From Rhabditoides inermis (lineage: Eukaryota > Nematoda > Chromadorea > Rhabditida > Rhabditidae): a stretch of DNA of 64,000 nucleotides. The stretch covers positions 17,501 to 81,500 of the forward strand of contig CAWZYM010000112.1 of NCBI GenBank assembly GCA_963966185.1. Direction: 5' to 3'. The notes beneath the pieces were generated by a model, which worked only from the letters and a program-made list of their open reading frames with translations, was not told the DNA's origin and made no database searches. Positions 30,244 to 43,400 of this stretch are shown here, piece after piece. Numbering within the stretch: the first letter of the stretch is position 1; the number at the start of each line of letters is the position of its first letter. The translations under genes and the position numbers were made by a program.

Positions 30244-32035
30244 AAATTCCTGCTCAGGAAAATTCCTGCCCAGGGAAATTCCTGCCCAGGAAAATTCCTG
30301 GCAAGGGAAATTCCTGGCCAGGGAAATTCCTGGCCAGGGAAATTCCTGGCCAGAGAAATTCCTGGCCAGGGAAATTCCTGCCCAGGAAAATTCCTGCCCA
30401 GGGAAATTCCTGCCCAGGAAAATTCCTGGCAAGGGAAATTCCTGGCCAGGGAAATTCCTGGCCAGGGAAATTCCTGGCCAGGGAAATTCCTGGCCAGGGA
30501 AATTCCTGGCCAGGGAAATTCCTGCCCAGGGAAATTCCTGCCCAGGGAAACTCCTGCCCAGGGAAATTCCTGTCCAGGGAAATTCCTGCCCAGGGAACTT
30601 CCTGCCCAGGAAAAATCCTGCCCAGGGAAATTCCTGCCCAGGGAAATTCCTGCCCAGGGAAATTCCTGGCCAGAGAAATTCCTGCTCAGGGAAATTCCTG
30701 CCCTGGAAAATTCCTGCCCAGGGAAATTCCTGCCCAGGGAAATTCCTGCCCAGGGAAATTCCTGCCCAGGAAAATTCCTGGCAAGGGAAATTCCTGGCCA
30801 GGGAAATTCCTGGCCAGGGAAATTCCTGGCCAGAGAAATTCCTGGCCAGGGAAATTCCTGCCCAGGAAAATTCCTGCCCAGGGAAATTCCTGCCCAGGAA
30901 ATTTCCTGGCAAGGGAAATTCCTGGCCAGGGAAATTCCTGGCCAGGGAAATTCCTGGCCAGGGAAATTCCTGGCCAGGGAAATTCCTGCCCAGGGAAATT
31001 CCTGGCCAGGGGGGAAAATTCCTGCCCAGGGAAATTCCTGGCCAGGGGGGATTATGGGGAAATTCCTGGCCAGGGAAATTCCTGGCCAGAGAAATTCCTG
31101 GCCAGGGAAATTCCTGCCCAGGAAAATTCCTGCCCAGGGAAATTCCTGCCCAGGAAAATTCCTGGCAAGGGAAATTCCTGGCCAGGGAAATTCCTGGCCA
31201 GGGAAATTCCTGGCCAGGGAAATTCCTGGCCAGGGAAATTCCTGGCCAGGGAAATTCCTGCCCAGGGAAACTCCTGCCCAGGGAAATTCCTGCCCAGGGA
31301 AATTCCTGCCCAGGAAAAATCCTGCCCAGGGAAATTCCTGCCCAGGGAAATTCCTGCGCAGGGAAATTCCTGGCCAGAGAAATTCCTGCCCAGGGAAATT
31401 CCTGCCCTGGAAAATTCCTGCCCAGGAAAATTCCTGCCCAGGGAAATTCCTGCCCAGGGAATTTCCTGCCCAGGGAAATTCCTGGCCAGGGAAATTCCTG
31501 GCCAGGGAAATTCCTGGCCAGGGAAATTCCTGGCCAGGGAAATTCCTGGCCAGGGAAATTCCTGCCCAGGGAAACTCCTGCCCAGGGAATTTCCTGCCCA
31601 GGGAAATTCCTGCCCAGGGAAATTCCTGGCCAGGGAAATTCCTGCCCAGGAAAATTCCTGCCCAGGGAAATTCCTGCCCAGGAAAATTCCTGGCAAGGGA
31701 AATTCCTGGCCAGGGAAATTCCTGGCCAGGGAAATTCCTGGCCAGGGAAATTCCTGGCCAGGGAAATTCCTGGCCAGGGAAATTCCTGCCCAGGGAAATT
31801 CCTGCCCAGGGAAACTCCTGCCCAGGGAAATTCCTGCCCAGGGAAATTCCTGCCCAGGGAAATTCCTGCCCAGGAAAAATCCTGCCCAGGGAAATTCCTG
31901 CCCAGGGAAATTCCTGGCCAGGGAAATTCATGCCCAGGGAAATTCCTGCCCAGGGAAATTCCTGCCCAGGAAAATTCCTGCCCAGGGAAATTCCTGCCCA
32001 GGGAAATTCCTGCCCAGGGAAATTCCAGGCCAGGA
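30244..32035 (-). repeat. Long 16-bp satellite array (minus orientation)
   Basis: About 110 monomers between two spacers. Landmark variants are CTGCTCAGG, CTGTCCAGG, CTGCGCAGG, ATTCATGCC and GGGGGGATTATGGGG (about 31050). The part to about 31616 recurs at 37873-39248. All-frame ORFs of 619-682 codons span it on both strands. Confidence 0.95.
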
Positions 32036-33512
32036 AAACTCCTGTCTGCACGGCTTGTCACGGATTCCACCGAATCATCGGGACTTCTGTGACTGTCTTG
32101 CCACTCTCCTCTGCTCTCACAGTCTCTCGCTTTCTCCCTTCTCTCCTCGCATTCTCCTCTCTGGCAATATGATGGAGAGAAGAGATAGTCTATGAAGTGG
32201 TTGATGAACAACTTTTCCGGAATGAAGTTTTCATTTAATAAAATCATCATGGTCAATCATATTTTAATCTAAGCTTCTCAAACTTCACAAATGTCTATCT
32301 GCACGACTTGCCTGCACGGTCTATCGGTATGGTTTGCCATAGAAATTCCTGCCCAGGGAAATTCCTGGCCAGGGAAATTCCTGGCCAGAGAAATTCCTGG
32401 CCAGGGAAATTCCTGGCCAGGGAAATTCCTGCCCAGGAAAATTCCTGCCCAGGGCAAATCCTGCCCACAAAAATTCCTGGCAAGGGAAATTCCTGGCCAG
32501 GGAAATTCCTGGCCAGGGAAATTCCTGGCCAGAGAAATTCCTGGCTAGGGAAATTCCTGGCCAGGGACATTCCTGCCCAGAAAAATTCCTGCCCAGGAAA
32601 ACTCCTGCCCAGGGAAATTCCTGCCCACGGCTTGGCAGTTCCGTGGATTCCACGGATCCGTGTCAGTTCCGTGTATTCCAGTTCCGTGATTTCCACGGAT
32701 TCCACCGAATCATCGGAACCTCTGTGACTGTCTTGCCACTCTCCTCTGCTCTCACAGTCTCTCGTTTTCTTCTCTCTCTCCTCGCATTCTCCTCTCTGGC
32801 AATATGATGGAGAGAAGAGAGAGTCTATGTAGTGGTTGATGAACAACTTTTCCGGAATGAAGTTTTCATTTAACGAAATCATCATGGTCAGTCATTTTTT
32901 TTCTCACAGTCTCTCGTTTTCTCCCCTCTCTCCTCGCATTCTCCTCTCTGGCAATATGATGAAGAGAAGAGAGAGTCTATGTAGTGGTTGATGAACAACT
33001 TTTCCGGAATGAAGTTGTCATTTAACAAAATCATCATGGTCAATCATATTTTAATCTAAGCTTCACAAACTTCACAAATGTCTATCTGCTCGACTTGCCT
33101 GCACGGTCTATCAGTATGGTTTGCCAGAGAAATTCCTGGCCAGGGAAATTCCTGCCCAGGGAAATTCCTGCCCAGGGAAATTCCTGGCCAGGGAAATTCC
33201 AGGCCAGGAAAACTCCTGTCTGCACGGCTTGTCACGGATTCCACCGAATCATCGGGACTTCTGTGACTGTCTTGCCACTCTCCTCTGCTCTCACAGTCTC
33301 TCGCGCTTTCTCCCTTCTCTCCTCGCATTCTCCTCTCTGGCAATATGATGGAGAGAAGAGATAGTCTATGAAGTGGTTGATGAACAACTTTTCCGGAATG
33401 AAGTTTTCATTTAATAAAATCATCATGGTCAATCATATTTTAATCTAAGCTTCTCAAACTTCACAAATGTCTATCTGCACGACTTGCCTGCACGGTCTAT
33501 CGGTATGGTTTG
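32036..33512 (-). repeat. Spacer-rich cluster between long arrays
   Basis: A spacer, an array of about 18 monomers (32345-32630), the CCGTGGATTCCACGG-bearing variant, a truncated double spacer (about 32895-33000) and two more spacers. The 32291-32885 part recurs at 41840, 46186 and 51024, where the last lacks the variant tail. Confidence 0.9.
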
Positions 33513-35018
33513 CCATAGAAATTCCTGCCCAGGGAAATTCCTGCCCAGGGAAATTCCTGGCCAGAGAAATTCCTGCCCAGGGAAATTCCTGCCCTGGAAA
33601 ATTCCTGCCCAGGGAAATTCCTGCCCAGGGAAATTCCTGCCCAGGGAAATTCCTGCCCAGGAAAATTCCTGGCAAGGGAAATTCCTGGCCAGGGAAATTC
33701 CTGGCCAGGGAAATTCCTGGCCAGAGAAATTCCTGGCCAGGGAAATTCCTGCCCAGGAAAATTCCTGCCCAGGGAAATTCCTGCCCAGGAAAATTCCTGG
33801 CAAGGGAAATTCCTGGCCAGGGAAATTCCTGGCCAGGGAAATTCCTGGCCAGGGAAATTCCTGCCCAGGGAAATTCCTGGCCAGGGGGGAAAATTCCTGC
33901 CCAGGGAAATTCCTGGCCAGGGAAATTCCCGGCCAGAGAAATTCCTGGCCAGGGAAATTCCTGCCCAGGAAAATTCCTGCCCAGGAAAATTCCTGGCAAG
34001 GGAAATTCCTGGCCAGGGAAATTCCTGGCCAGGGAAATTCCTGGCCAGGGAAATTCCTGGCCAGGGAAATTCCTGGCCAGGGAAATTCCTGCCCAGAGAA
34101 ACTCCTGCCCAGGGAAATTCCTGCCCAGGGAAATTCCTGCCCAGGGAAATTCCTGCCCAGGGAAATTCCTGCCCAGGAAAATTCCTGGCAAGGGAAATTC
34201 CTGGCCAGGGAAATTCCTGGCCAGGGAAATTCCTGGCCAGGGAAATTCCTGCCCAGGGAAATTCCTGGCCAGGGGGGAAAATTCCTGCCCAGGGAAATTC
34301 CTGGCCAGGGAAATTCCCGGCCAGAGAAATTCCTGGCCAGGGAAATTCCTGCCCAGGAAAATTCCTGCCCAGGAAAATTCCTGGCAAGGGAAATTCCTGG
34401 CCAGGGAAATTCCTGGCCAGGGAAATTCCTGGCCAGGGAAATTCCTGGCCAGGGAAATTCCTGGCCAGGGAAATTCCTGCCCAGAGAAACTCCTGCCCAG
34501 GGAAATTCCTGCCCAGGGAAATTCCTGCCCAGGGAAATTCCTGCCCAGGGAAATTCCTGCCCAGGAAAATTCCTGGCAAGGGAAATTCCTGGCCAGGGAA
34601 ATTCCTGGCCAGGGAAATTCCTGGCCAGAGAAATTCCTGGCCAGGGAAATTCCTGCCCAGGAAAATTCCTGCCCAGGGAAATTCCTGCCCAGGAAAATTC
34701 CTGGCAAGGGAAATTCCTGGCCAGGGAAATTCCTGGCCAGGGAAATTCCTGGCCAGGGAAATTCCTGCCCAGGGAAATTCCTGGCCAGGGGGGAAAATTC
34801 CTGCCCAGGGAAATTCCTGGCCAGGGAGGATTATGGGGAAATTCCTGGCCAGGGAAATTCCCGGCCAGAGAAATTCCTGGCCAGGGAAATTCCTGCCCAG
34901 GGAAATTCCTGGCCAGGGGGGAAAATTCCTGCCCAGGGAAATTCCTGGCCAGGGAGGATTATGGGGAAATTCCTGCCCAGGGAAATTCCTGCCCAGGGAA
35001 ATTCCTGGCCAGGGAAAC
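33513..35018 (-). repeat. Long 16-bp satellite array, second copy
   Basis: Counterpart of about 26.0-27.39 kb. The offset is about 7568 at its start and 7632 at its end, so four monomers differ within the block. It has the same GGAGGATTATGGGG and GGGGGGAAAATTCC landmarks. Confidence 0.95.
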
Positions 35019-37872
35019 TCCTGTCTGCACGGCTTGTCACGGATTCCACGGAATCATCGGGACTTCTGTGACTGTCTTGCCACTCTCCTCTGCTCTCACA
35101 GTCTCTCGCTTTCTCCTTTCTCTCCTCGCATTCTCCTCTCTGGCAATTCGATAGAGAGAAGAGAGAGTCTATGAAGTGGTTGATGAACAACTTTTCCGGA
35201 ATGAAGTTTTCATTTAACAAAATCATCATGGTCAATCATATTCTAATCTAAGCTTCACAAACTTCACAAATGTCTATCTGCACGACTTGCCTGCACGATC
35301 TATCAGTATGGTTTGCCAGAGAAATTCCTGCCCAGGGAAATTCCTGGTCAGAGAAATTCCTGCCCAGGGAAATTCCTGCCCAGGAAAAGAAAAGAAATTC
35401 CTGGCCAGGGAAACTCCTGTCTGCACGGCTTGTCACGGATTCCACCGAATCATCGGGACTTCTGTGACTGTCTTGCCACTCTCCTCTGCTCTCACAGTCT
35501 CTCGCTTTCTCCCTTCTCTCCTCGCATTCTCCTCTCTGGCAATATGATGGAGAGAAGAGAGAGTCTATGAAGTGGTTGATGAACAACTTTTCCGGAATGA
35601 AGTTTTCATTTAACAAAATCATCATGGTCAACCATATTTTAATCTAAGCTTCACAAACTTCACAAATGTCTATCTGCACGACTTGTCTGCACGGTCTATC
35701 AGTATGGTTTGCCAGAGAAATTCCTGGTCAGGGAAATTCCTGGCCAGGGAAATTCCTGCCCAGGGAAATTCCTGCCCAGGGAAATTCCTGCCCAGGAAAA
35801 TTCCTGCCCAGGGAAATTCCTGGCCAGGGAAACTCCTGTCTGCACGGCTTGTCACGGATTCCACCGAATCATCGGGACTTCTGTGACTGTCTTGCCACTC
35901 CCCTCTGCTCTCACAGTCTCTCGCTTGCTCCCTTCTCTCCTCGCATTCTCCTCTCTGGCAATATGATGGAGAGAAGAGAGAGTCTATGAAGTGGTTGATG
36001 AACAACTTTCCGGAATGAAGTTTTCATTTAACAAAATCATCAGTGTCAATCATATTTTAATCTAAGCTTCACAAACTTCACAAATGTCTATCTGCACGAC
36101 TTGCCTGCACGGTCTATCAGTATGGTTTGCCAGAAAAATTCCTGGCCAGGGAAATTCCTGGCCAGGGAAATTTCTGGCCAGGGAAATTCCTGCCCAGGAA
36201 ATTTCCTGGCCACGACAATTCCTGCACAAGAAACTTTCTGGCCAGGAATTCCTGTCTGCACGGCTTGTCTGCTCGGTCTATTATTATGGATTGTCTGCAC
36301 TGTTCATATGCACCGGTTGTATGCATGTACGGTATGAAATTCCTGGCCAGGGAAATCGATCCAGAGCAAGTATGCAAATGAACGCGAAAAGTTTAAGAAG
36401 GCGGTATATTTGCACGATCTATCTAGACGGCTTGGCAGTTCCGTGGATTCCACGGATCCGTGTCAGTTCCGTGTATTCCAGTTCCGTGATTTCCACGGAT
36501 TCCACCGAATCATCGGAACCTCTGTGACTGTCTTGCCACTCTCCTCTGCTCTCACAGTCTCTCGTTTTCTTCTCTCTCTCCTCGCATTCTCCTCTCTGGC
36601 AATATGATGGAGAGAAGAGAGAGTCTATGTAGTGGTTGATGAACAACTTTTCCGGAATGAAGTTTTCATTTAACGAAATCATCATGGTCAGTCATTTTTT
36701 TTCTCACAGTCTCTCGTTTTCTCCCCTCTCTCCTCGCATTCTCCTCTCTGGCAATATGATGAAGAGAAGAGAGAGTCTATGTAGTGGTTGATGAACAACT
36801 TTTCCGGAATGAAGTTGTCATTTAACAAAATCATCATGGTCAATCATATTTTAATCTAAGCTTCACAAACTTCACAAATGTCTATCTGCTCGACTTGCCT
36901 GCACGGTCTATCAGTATGGTTTGCCAGAGAAATTCCTGGCCAGGGAAATTCCTGCCCAGGGAAATTCCTGCCCAGGGAAATTCCTGGCCAGGGAAATTCC
37001 AGGCCAGGAAAACTCCTGTCTGCACGGCTTGTCACGGATTCCACCGAATCATCGGGACTTCTGTGACTGTCTTGCCACTCTCCTCTGCTCTCACAGTCTC
37101 TCGCGCTTTCTCCCTTCTCTCCTCGCATTCTCCTCTCTGGCAATATGATGGAGAGAAAAGATAGTCTATGAAGTGGTTGATGAACAACTTTTCCGGAATG
37201 AAGTTTTCATTTAATAAAATCATCATGGTCAATCATATTTTAATCTAAGCTTCTCAAACTTCACAAATGTCTATCTGCACGACTTGCCTGCACGGTCTAT
37301 CGGTATGGTTTGCCATAGAAATTCCTGCCCAGGGAAATTCCTGGCCAGGGAAATTCCTGCCCAGGGAAATTCCTGCCCAGGGAAATTCCTGCCCAGGAAA
37401 AATCCTTCCCAGGGAAATTCCTGCCCAGGGAAATTCCTGCCCAGGGAAATTCCTGGCCAGAGAAATTCCTGCCCAGGGAAATCCCTGCCCTGGAAAATTC
37501 CTGCCCAGGGAAATTCCTGCCCAGGGAAATTCCTGCCCAGGGAAATTCCTGCCCAGGGAAATTCCTGGCCAGGGAAATTCCTGGCCAGGGAAACTCCTGT
37601 CTGCACGGCTTGTCACGGATTCCACCGAATCATCGGGACTTCTGTGACTGTCTTGCCACTCTCCTCTGCTCTCACAGTCTCTCGCTTTCTCCCTTCTCTC
37701 CTCGCATTCTCCTCTCTGGCAATATGATGGAGAGAAGAGAGAGTCTATGAAGTGGTTGATGAACAACTTTTCCGGAATAAAGTTTTCATTTAACAAAATC
37801 ATCATGGTCAATCATATTTTAATTTAAGCTTCACAAACTTCACAAATGTCTATCTGCACGACTTGCCTGCAC
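35019..37872 (-). repeat. Spacer-rich cluster, copy 2
   Basis: Near-identical copy of 27389-30243, including the unique insert (36289-36498) and the shortened double spacer (about 36690-36800). Sparse differences are visible, for example CCACGACAATTCC at 36211 against CCACGGCAATTCC in copy 1. Confidence 0.9.
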
Positions 37873-40488
37873 GGAAAATTCCTGCTCAGGAAAATTCCTG
37901 CCCAGGGAAATTCCTGCCCAGGAAAATTCCTGGCAAGGGAAATTCCTGGCCAGGGAAATTCCTGGCCAGGGAAATTCCTGGCCAGAGAAATTCCTGGCCA
38001 GGGAAATTCCTGCCCAGGAAAATTCCTGCCCAGGGAAATTCCTGCCCAGGAAAATTCCTGGCAAGGGAAATTCCTGGCCAGGGAAATTCCTGGCCAGGGA
38101 AATTCCTGGCCAGGGAAATTCCTGGCCAGGGAAATTCCTGGCCAGGGAAATTCCTGCCCAGGGAAATTCCTGCCCAGGGAAACTCCTGCCCAGGGAAATT
38201 CCTGTCCAGGGAAATTCCTGCCCAGGGAACTTCCTGCCCAGGAAAAATCCTGCCCAGGGAAATTCCTGCCCAGGGAAATTCCTGCCCAGGGAAATTCCTG
38301 GCCAGAGAAATTCCTGCTCAGGGAAATTCCTGCCCTGGAAAATTCCTGCCCAGGGAAATTCCTGCCCAGGGAAATTCCTGCCCAGGGAAATTCCTGCCCA
38401 GGAAAATTCCTGGCAAGGGAAATTCCTGGCCAGGGAAATTCCTGGCCAGGGAAATTCCTGGCCAGAGAAATTCCTGGCCAGGGAAATTCCTGCCCAGGAA
38501 AATTCCTGCCCAGGGAAATTCCTGCCCAGGAAATTTCCTGGCAAGGGAAATTCCTGGCCAGGGAAATTCCTGGCCAGGGAAATTCCTGGCCAGGGAAATT
38601 CCTGGCCAGGGAAATTCCTGCCCAGGGAAATTCCTGGCCAGGGGGGAAAATTCCTGCCCAGGGAAATTCCTGGCCAGGGGGGATTATGGGGAAATTCCTG
38701 GCCAGGGAAATTCCTGGCCAGAGAAATTCCTGGCCAGGGAAATTCCTGCCCAGGAAAATTCCTGCCCAGGGAAATTCCTGCCCAGGAAAATTCCTGGCAA
38801 GGGAAATTCCTGGCCAGGGAAATTCCTGGCCAGGGAAATTCCTGGCCAGGGAAATTCCTGGCCAGGGAAATTCCTGGCCAGGGAAATTCCTGCCCAGGGA
38901 AACTCCTGCCCAGGGAAATTCCTGCCCAGGGAAATTCCTGCCCAGGAAAAATCCTGCCCAGGGAAATTCCTGCCCAGGGAAATTCCTGCGCAGGGAAATT
39001 CCTGGCCAGAGAAATTCCTGCCCAGGGAAATTCCTGCCCTGGAAAATTCCTGCCCAGGAAAATTCCTGCCCAGGGAAATTCCTGCCCAGGGAATTTCCTG
39101 CCCAGGGAAATTCCTGGCCAGGGAAATTCCTGGCCAGGGAAATTCCTGGCCAGGGAAATTCCTGGCCAGGGAAATTCCTGGCCAGGGAAATTCCTGCCCA
39201 GGGAAACTCCTGCCCAGGGAATTTCCTGCCCAGGGAAATTCCTGCCCAGGGAAATTCCTGCCCAGGGAAATTCCTGGCCAGGGAAATTCCAGGCCAGGAA
39301 AACTCCTGTCTGCACGGCTTGTCACGGATTCCACCGAATCATCGGGACTTCTGTGACTGTCTTGCCACTCTCCTCTGCTCTCACAGTCTCTCAGAAATTC
39401 CTGCCCAGGGAAATTCCTGCCCAGGAAAATTCCTGGCAAGGGAAATTCCTGGCCAGGGAAATTCCTGGCCAGGGAAATTCCTGGCCAGAGAAATTCCTGG
39501 CCAGGGAAATTCCTGCCCAGGAAAATTCCTGCCCAGGGAAATTCCTGCCCAGGAAATTTCCTGGCAAGGGAAATTCCTGGCCAGGGAAATTCCTGGCCAG
39601 GGAAATTCCTGGCCAGGGAAATTCCTGGCCAGGGAAATTCCTGCCCAGGGAAATTCCTGGCCAGGGGGGAAAATTCCTGCCCAGGGAAATTCCTGGCCAG
39701 GGGGGATTATGGGGAAATTCCTGGCCAGGGAAATTCCTGGCCAGAGAAATTCCTGGCCAGGGAAATTCCTGCCCAGGAAAATTCCTGCCCAGGGAAATTC
39801 CTGCCCAGGAAAATTCCTGGCAAGGGAAATTCCTGGCCAGGGAAATTCCTGGCCAGGGAAATTCCTGGCCAGGGAAATTCCTGGCCAGGGAAATTCCTGG
39901 CCAGGGAAATTCCTGCCCAGGGAAACTCCTGCCCAGGGAAATTCCTGCCCAGGGAAATTCCTGCCCAGGAAAAATCCTGCCCAGGGAAATTCCTGCCCAG
40001 GGAAATTCCTGCGCAGGGAAATTCCTGGCCAGAGAAATTCCTGCCCAGGGAAATTCCTGCCCTGGAAAATTCCTGCCCAGGAAAATTCCTGCCCAGGGAA
40101 ATTCCTGCCCAGGGAATTTCCTGCCCAGGGAAATTCCTGGCCAGGGAAATTCCTGGCCAGGGAAATTCCTGGCCAGGGAAATTCCTGGCCAGGGAATTTC
40201 CTGGCCAGGGAAATTCCTGCCCAGGGAAACTCCTGCCCAGGGAATTTCCTGCCCAGGGAAATTCCTGCCCAGGGAAATTCCTGCCCAGGAAAAATCCTGC
40301 CCAGGGAAATTCCTGCCCAGGGAAATTCCTGCGCAGGGAAATTCCTGGCCAGAGAAATTCCTGCCCAGGGAAATTCCTGCCCTGGAAAATTCCTGCCCAG
40401 GAAAATTCCTGCCCAGGGAAATTCCTGCCCAGGGAATTTCCTGCCCAGGGAAATTCCTGGCCAGGGAAATTCCTGGCCAGGGAAACTC
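37873..40488 (-). repeat. Long satellite array with a truncated spacer inside
   Basis: The first part copies 30244-31616. A spacer starts at 39307 but breaks off at 39392 after CACAGTCTCTC and passes straight into an array that repeats the sequence about 870 bp upstream. This is a recombination junction. The longest frame in the window (37846-40539, 897 codons) runs through this junction and is a repeat artefact. Confidence 0.95.
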
Positions 40489-43400
40489 CTGTCTGCACGG
40501 CTTGTCACGGATTCCACCGAATCATCGGGACTTCTGTGACTGTCTTGCCACTCTCCTCTGCTCTCACAGTCTCTCGCTTTCTCCCTTCTCTCCTCGCATT
40601 CTCCTCTCTGGCAATATGATGGAGAGAAGAGAGAGTCTATGAAGTGGTTGATGAACAACTTTTCCGGAATGAAGTTTTCATTTAACAAAATCATCATGGT
40701 CAATCATATTTTAATTAAAGCTTCACAAACTTCACAATTGTCTATCTGCACGACTTGCCTGCACGGTCTATCAGTATGGTTTGCCAGAGAAATTCCTGGC
40801 CAAGGAATTTCCTGCCCAGGGAAATTCCTGGCCAGGGAAATTCCTGCCCAGGAAATTTCCTGGCCACGGCAATTCCTGCACAAGAAACTTTCTGGCCAGG
40901 AATTCCTGTCTGTACGGCTTGTCTGCTCGGTCTATTATTATGGGGAAATTCCTGGCCAGGTAAATTCCTGGCCAGGTAAATTCCTGGCCAGGTAAATTCC
41001 TGCCCAGGAAATTTCTGCCCAGGAAAATTCCTGCTCAGGAAAATTCCTGCCCAGGGAAATTCCTGCCCAGGAAAATTCCTGGCAAGGGAAATTCCTGGCC
41101 AGGGAAATTCCTGGCCAGGGAAATTCCTGGCCAGAAAAATTCCTGGCCAGGGAATTTCCTGGCCAGGGAAATTCCTGGCCAGGGAAATTCCTGCCCAGGA
41201 AAATTCCTGCCCAGGGAAATTCCTGCCCAGGAAAATTCCTGGCAAGGGAAATTCCTGGCCAGGGAAATTCCTGGCCAGGGAAATTCCTGGCCAGGGAAAT
41301 TCCTGGCCAGGGAAATTCCTGGCCAGGGAAATTCCTGCCCAGGGAAATTCCTGCCCAGGGAAACTCCTGCCCAGGGAAATTCCTGCCCAGGGAAATTCCT
41401 GCCCAGGGAAATTCCTGCCCAGGAAAAATCCTGCCCAGGGAAATTCCTGCCCAGGGAAATTCCTGGCCAGGGAAATTCATGCCCAGGGAAATTCCTGCCC
41501 AGGGAAATTCCTGCCCAGGAAAATTCCTGCCCAGGGAAATTCCTGCCCAGGGAAATTCCTGCCCAGGGAAATTCCAGGCCAGGAAAACTCCTGTCTGCAC
41601 GGCTTGTCACGGATTCCACCGAATCATCGGGACTTCTGTGACTGTCTTGCCACTCTCCTCTGCTCTCACAGTCTCTCGCTTTCTCCCTTCTCTCCTCGCA
41701 TTCTCCTCTCTGGCAATATGATGGAGAGAAGAGATAGTCTATGAAGTGGTTGATGAACAACTTTTCCGGAATGAAGTTTTCATTTAATAAAATCATCATG
41801 GTCAATCATATTTTAATCTAAGCTTCTCAAACTTCACAAATGTCTATCTGCACGACTTGCCTGCACGGTCTATCGGTATGGTTTGCCATAGAAATTCCTG
41901 CCCAGGGAAATTCCTGGCCAGGGAAATTCCTGGCCAGAGAAATTCCTGGCCAGGGAAATTCCTGGCCAGGGAAATTCCTGCCCAGGAAAATTCCTGCCCA
42001 GGGCAAATCCTGCCCAGGAAAATTCCTGGCAAGGGAAATTCCTGGCCAGGGAAATTCCTGGCCAGGGAAATTCCTGGCCAGAGAAATTCCTGGCTAGGGA
42101 AATTCCTGGCCAGGGACATTCCTGCCCAGAAAAATTCCTGCCCAGGAAAACTCCTGCCCAGGGAAATTCCTGCCCACGGCTTGGCAGTTCCGTGGATTCC
42201 ACGGATCCGTGTCAGTTCCGTGTATTCCAGTTCCGTGATTTCCACGGATTCCACCGAATCATCGGAACCTCTGTGACTGTCTTGCCACTCTCCTCTGCTC
42301 TCACAGTCTCTCGTTTTCTTCTCTCTCTCCTCGCATTCTCCTCTCTGGCAATATGATGGAGAGAAGAGAGAGTCTATGTAGTGGTTGATGAACAACTTTT
42401 CCGGAATGAAGTTTTCATTTAACGAAATCATCATGGTCAGTCATTTTTTTTTCTCACAGTCTCTCGTTTTCTCCCCTCTCTCCTCGCATTCTCCTCTCTG
42501 GCAATATGATGAAGAGAAGAGAGAGTCTATGTAGTGGTTGATGAACAACTTTTCCGGAATGAAGTTGTCATTTAACAAAATCATCATGGTCAATCATATT
42601 TTAATCTAAGCTTCACAAACTTCACAAATGTCTATCTGCTCGACTTGCCTGCACGGTCTATCAGTATGGTTTGCCAGAGAAATTCCTGGCCAGGGAAATT
42701 CCTGCCCAGGGAAATTCCTGCCCAGGGAAATTCCTGGCCAGGGAAATTCCAGGCCAGGAAAACTCCTGTCTGCACGGCTTGTCACGGATTCCACCGAATC
42801 ATCGGGACTTCTGTGACTGTCTTGCCACTCTCCTCTGCTCTCACAGTCTCTCGCGCTTTCTCCCTTCTCTCCTCGCATTCTCCTCTCTGGCAATATGATG
42901 GAGAGAAGAGATAGTCTATGAAGTGGTTGATGAACAACTTTTCCGGAATGAAGTTTTCATTTAATAAAATCATCATGGTCAATCATATTTTAATCTAAGC
43001 TTCTCAAACTTCACAAATGTCTATCTGCACGACTTGCCTGCACGGTCTATCGGTATGGTTTGCCATAGAAATTCCTGCCCAGGGAAATTCCTGGCCAGGG
43101 AAATTCCTGCCCAGGGAAATTCCTGCCCAGGGAAATTCCTGCCCAGGAAAAATCCTTCCCAGGGAAATTCCTGCCCAGGGAAATTCCTGCCCAGGGAAAT
43201 TCCTGGCCAGAGAAATTCCTGCCCAGGGAAATCCCTGCCCTGGAAAATTCCTGCCCAGGGAAATTCCTGCCCAGGGAAATTCCTGCCCAGGGAAATTCCT
43301 GCCCAGGGAAATTCCTGGCCAGGGAAATTCCTGGCCAGGGAAACTCTTGTCTGCACGGCTTGTCACGGATTCCACCGAATCATCGGGACTTCTGTGACTG

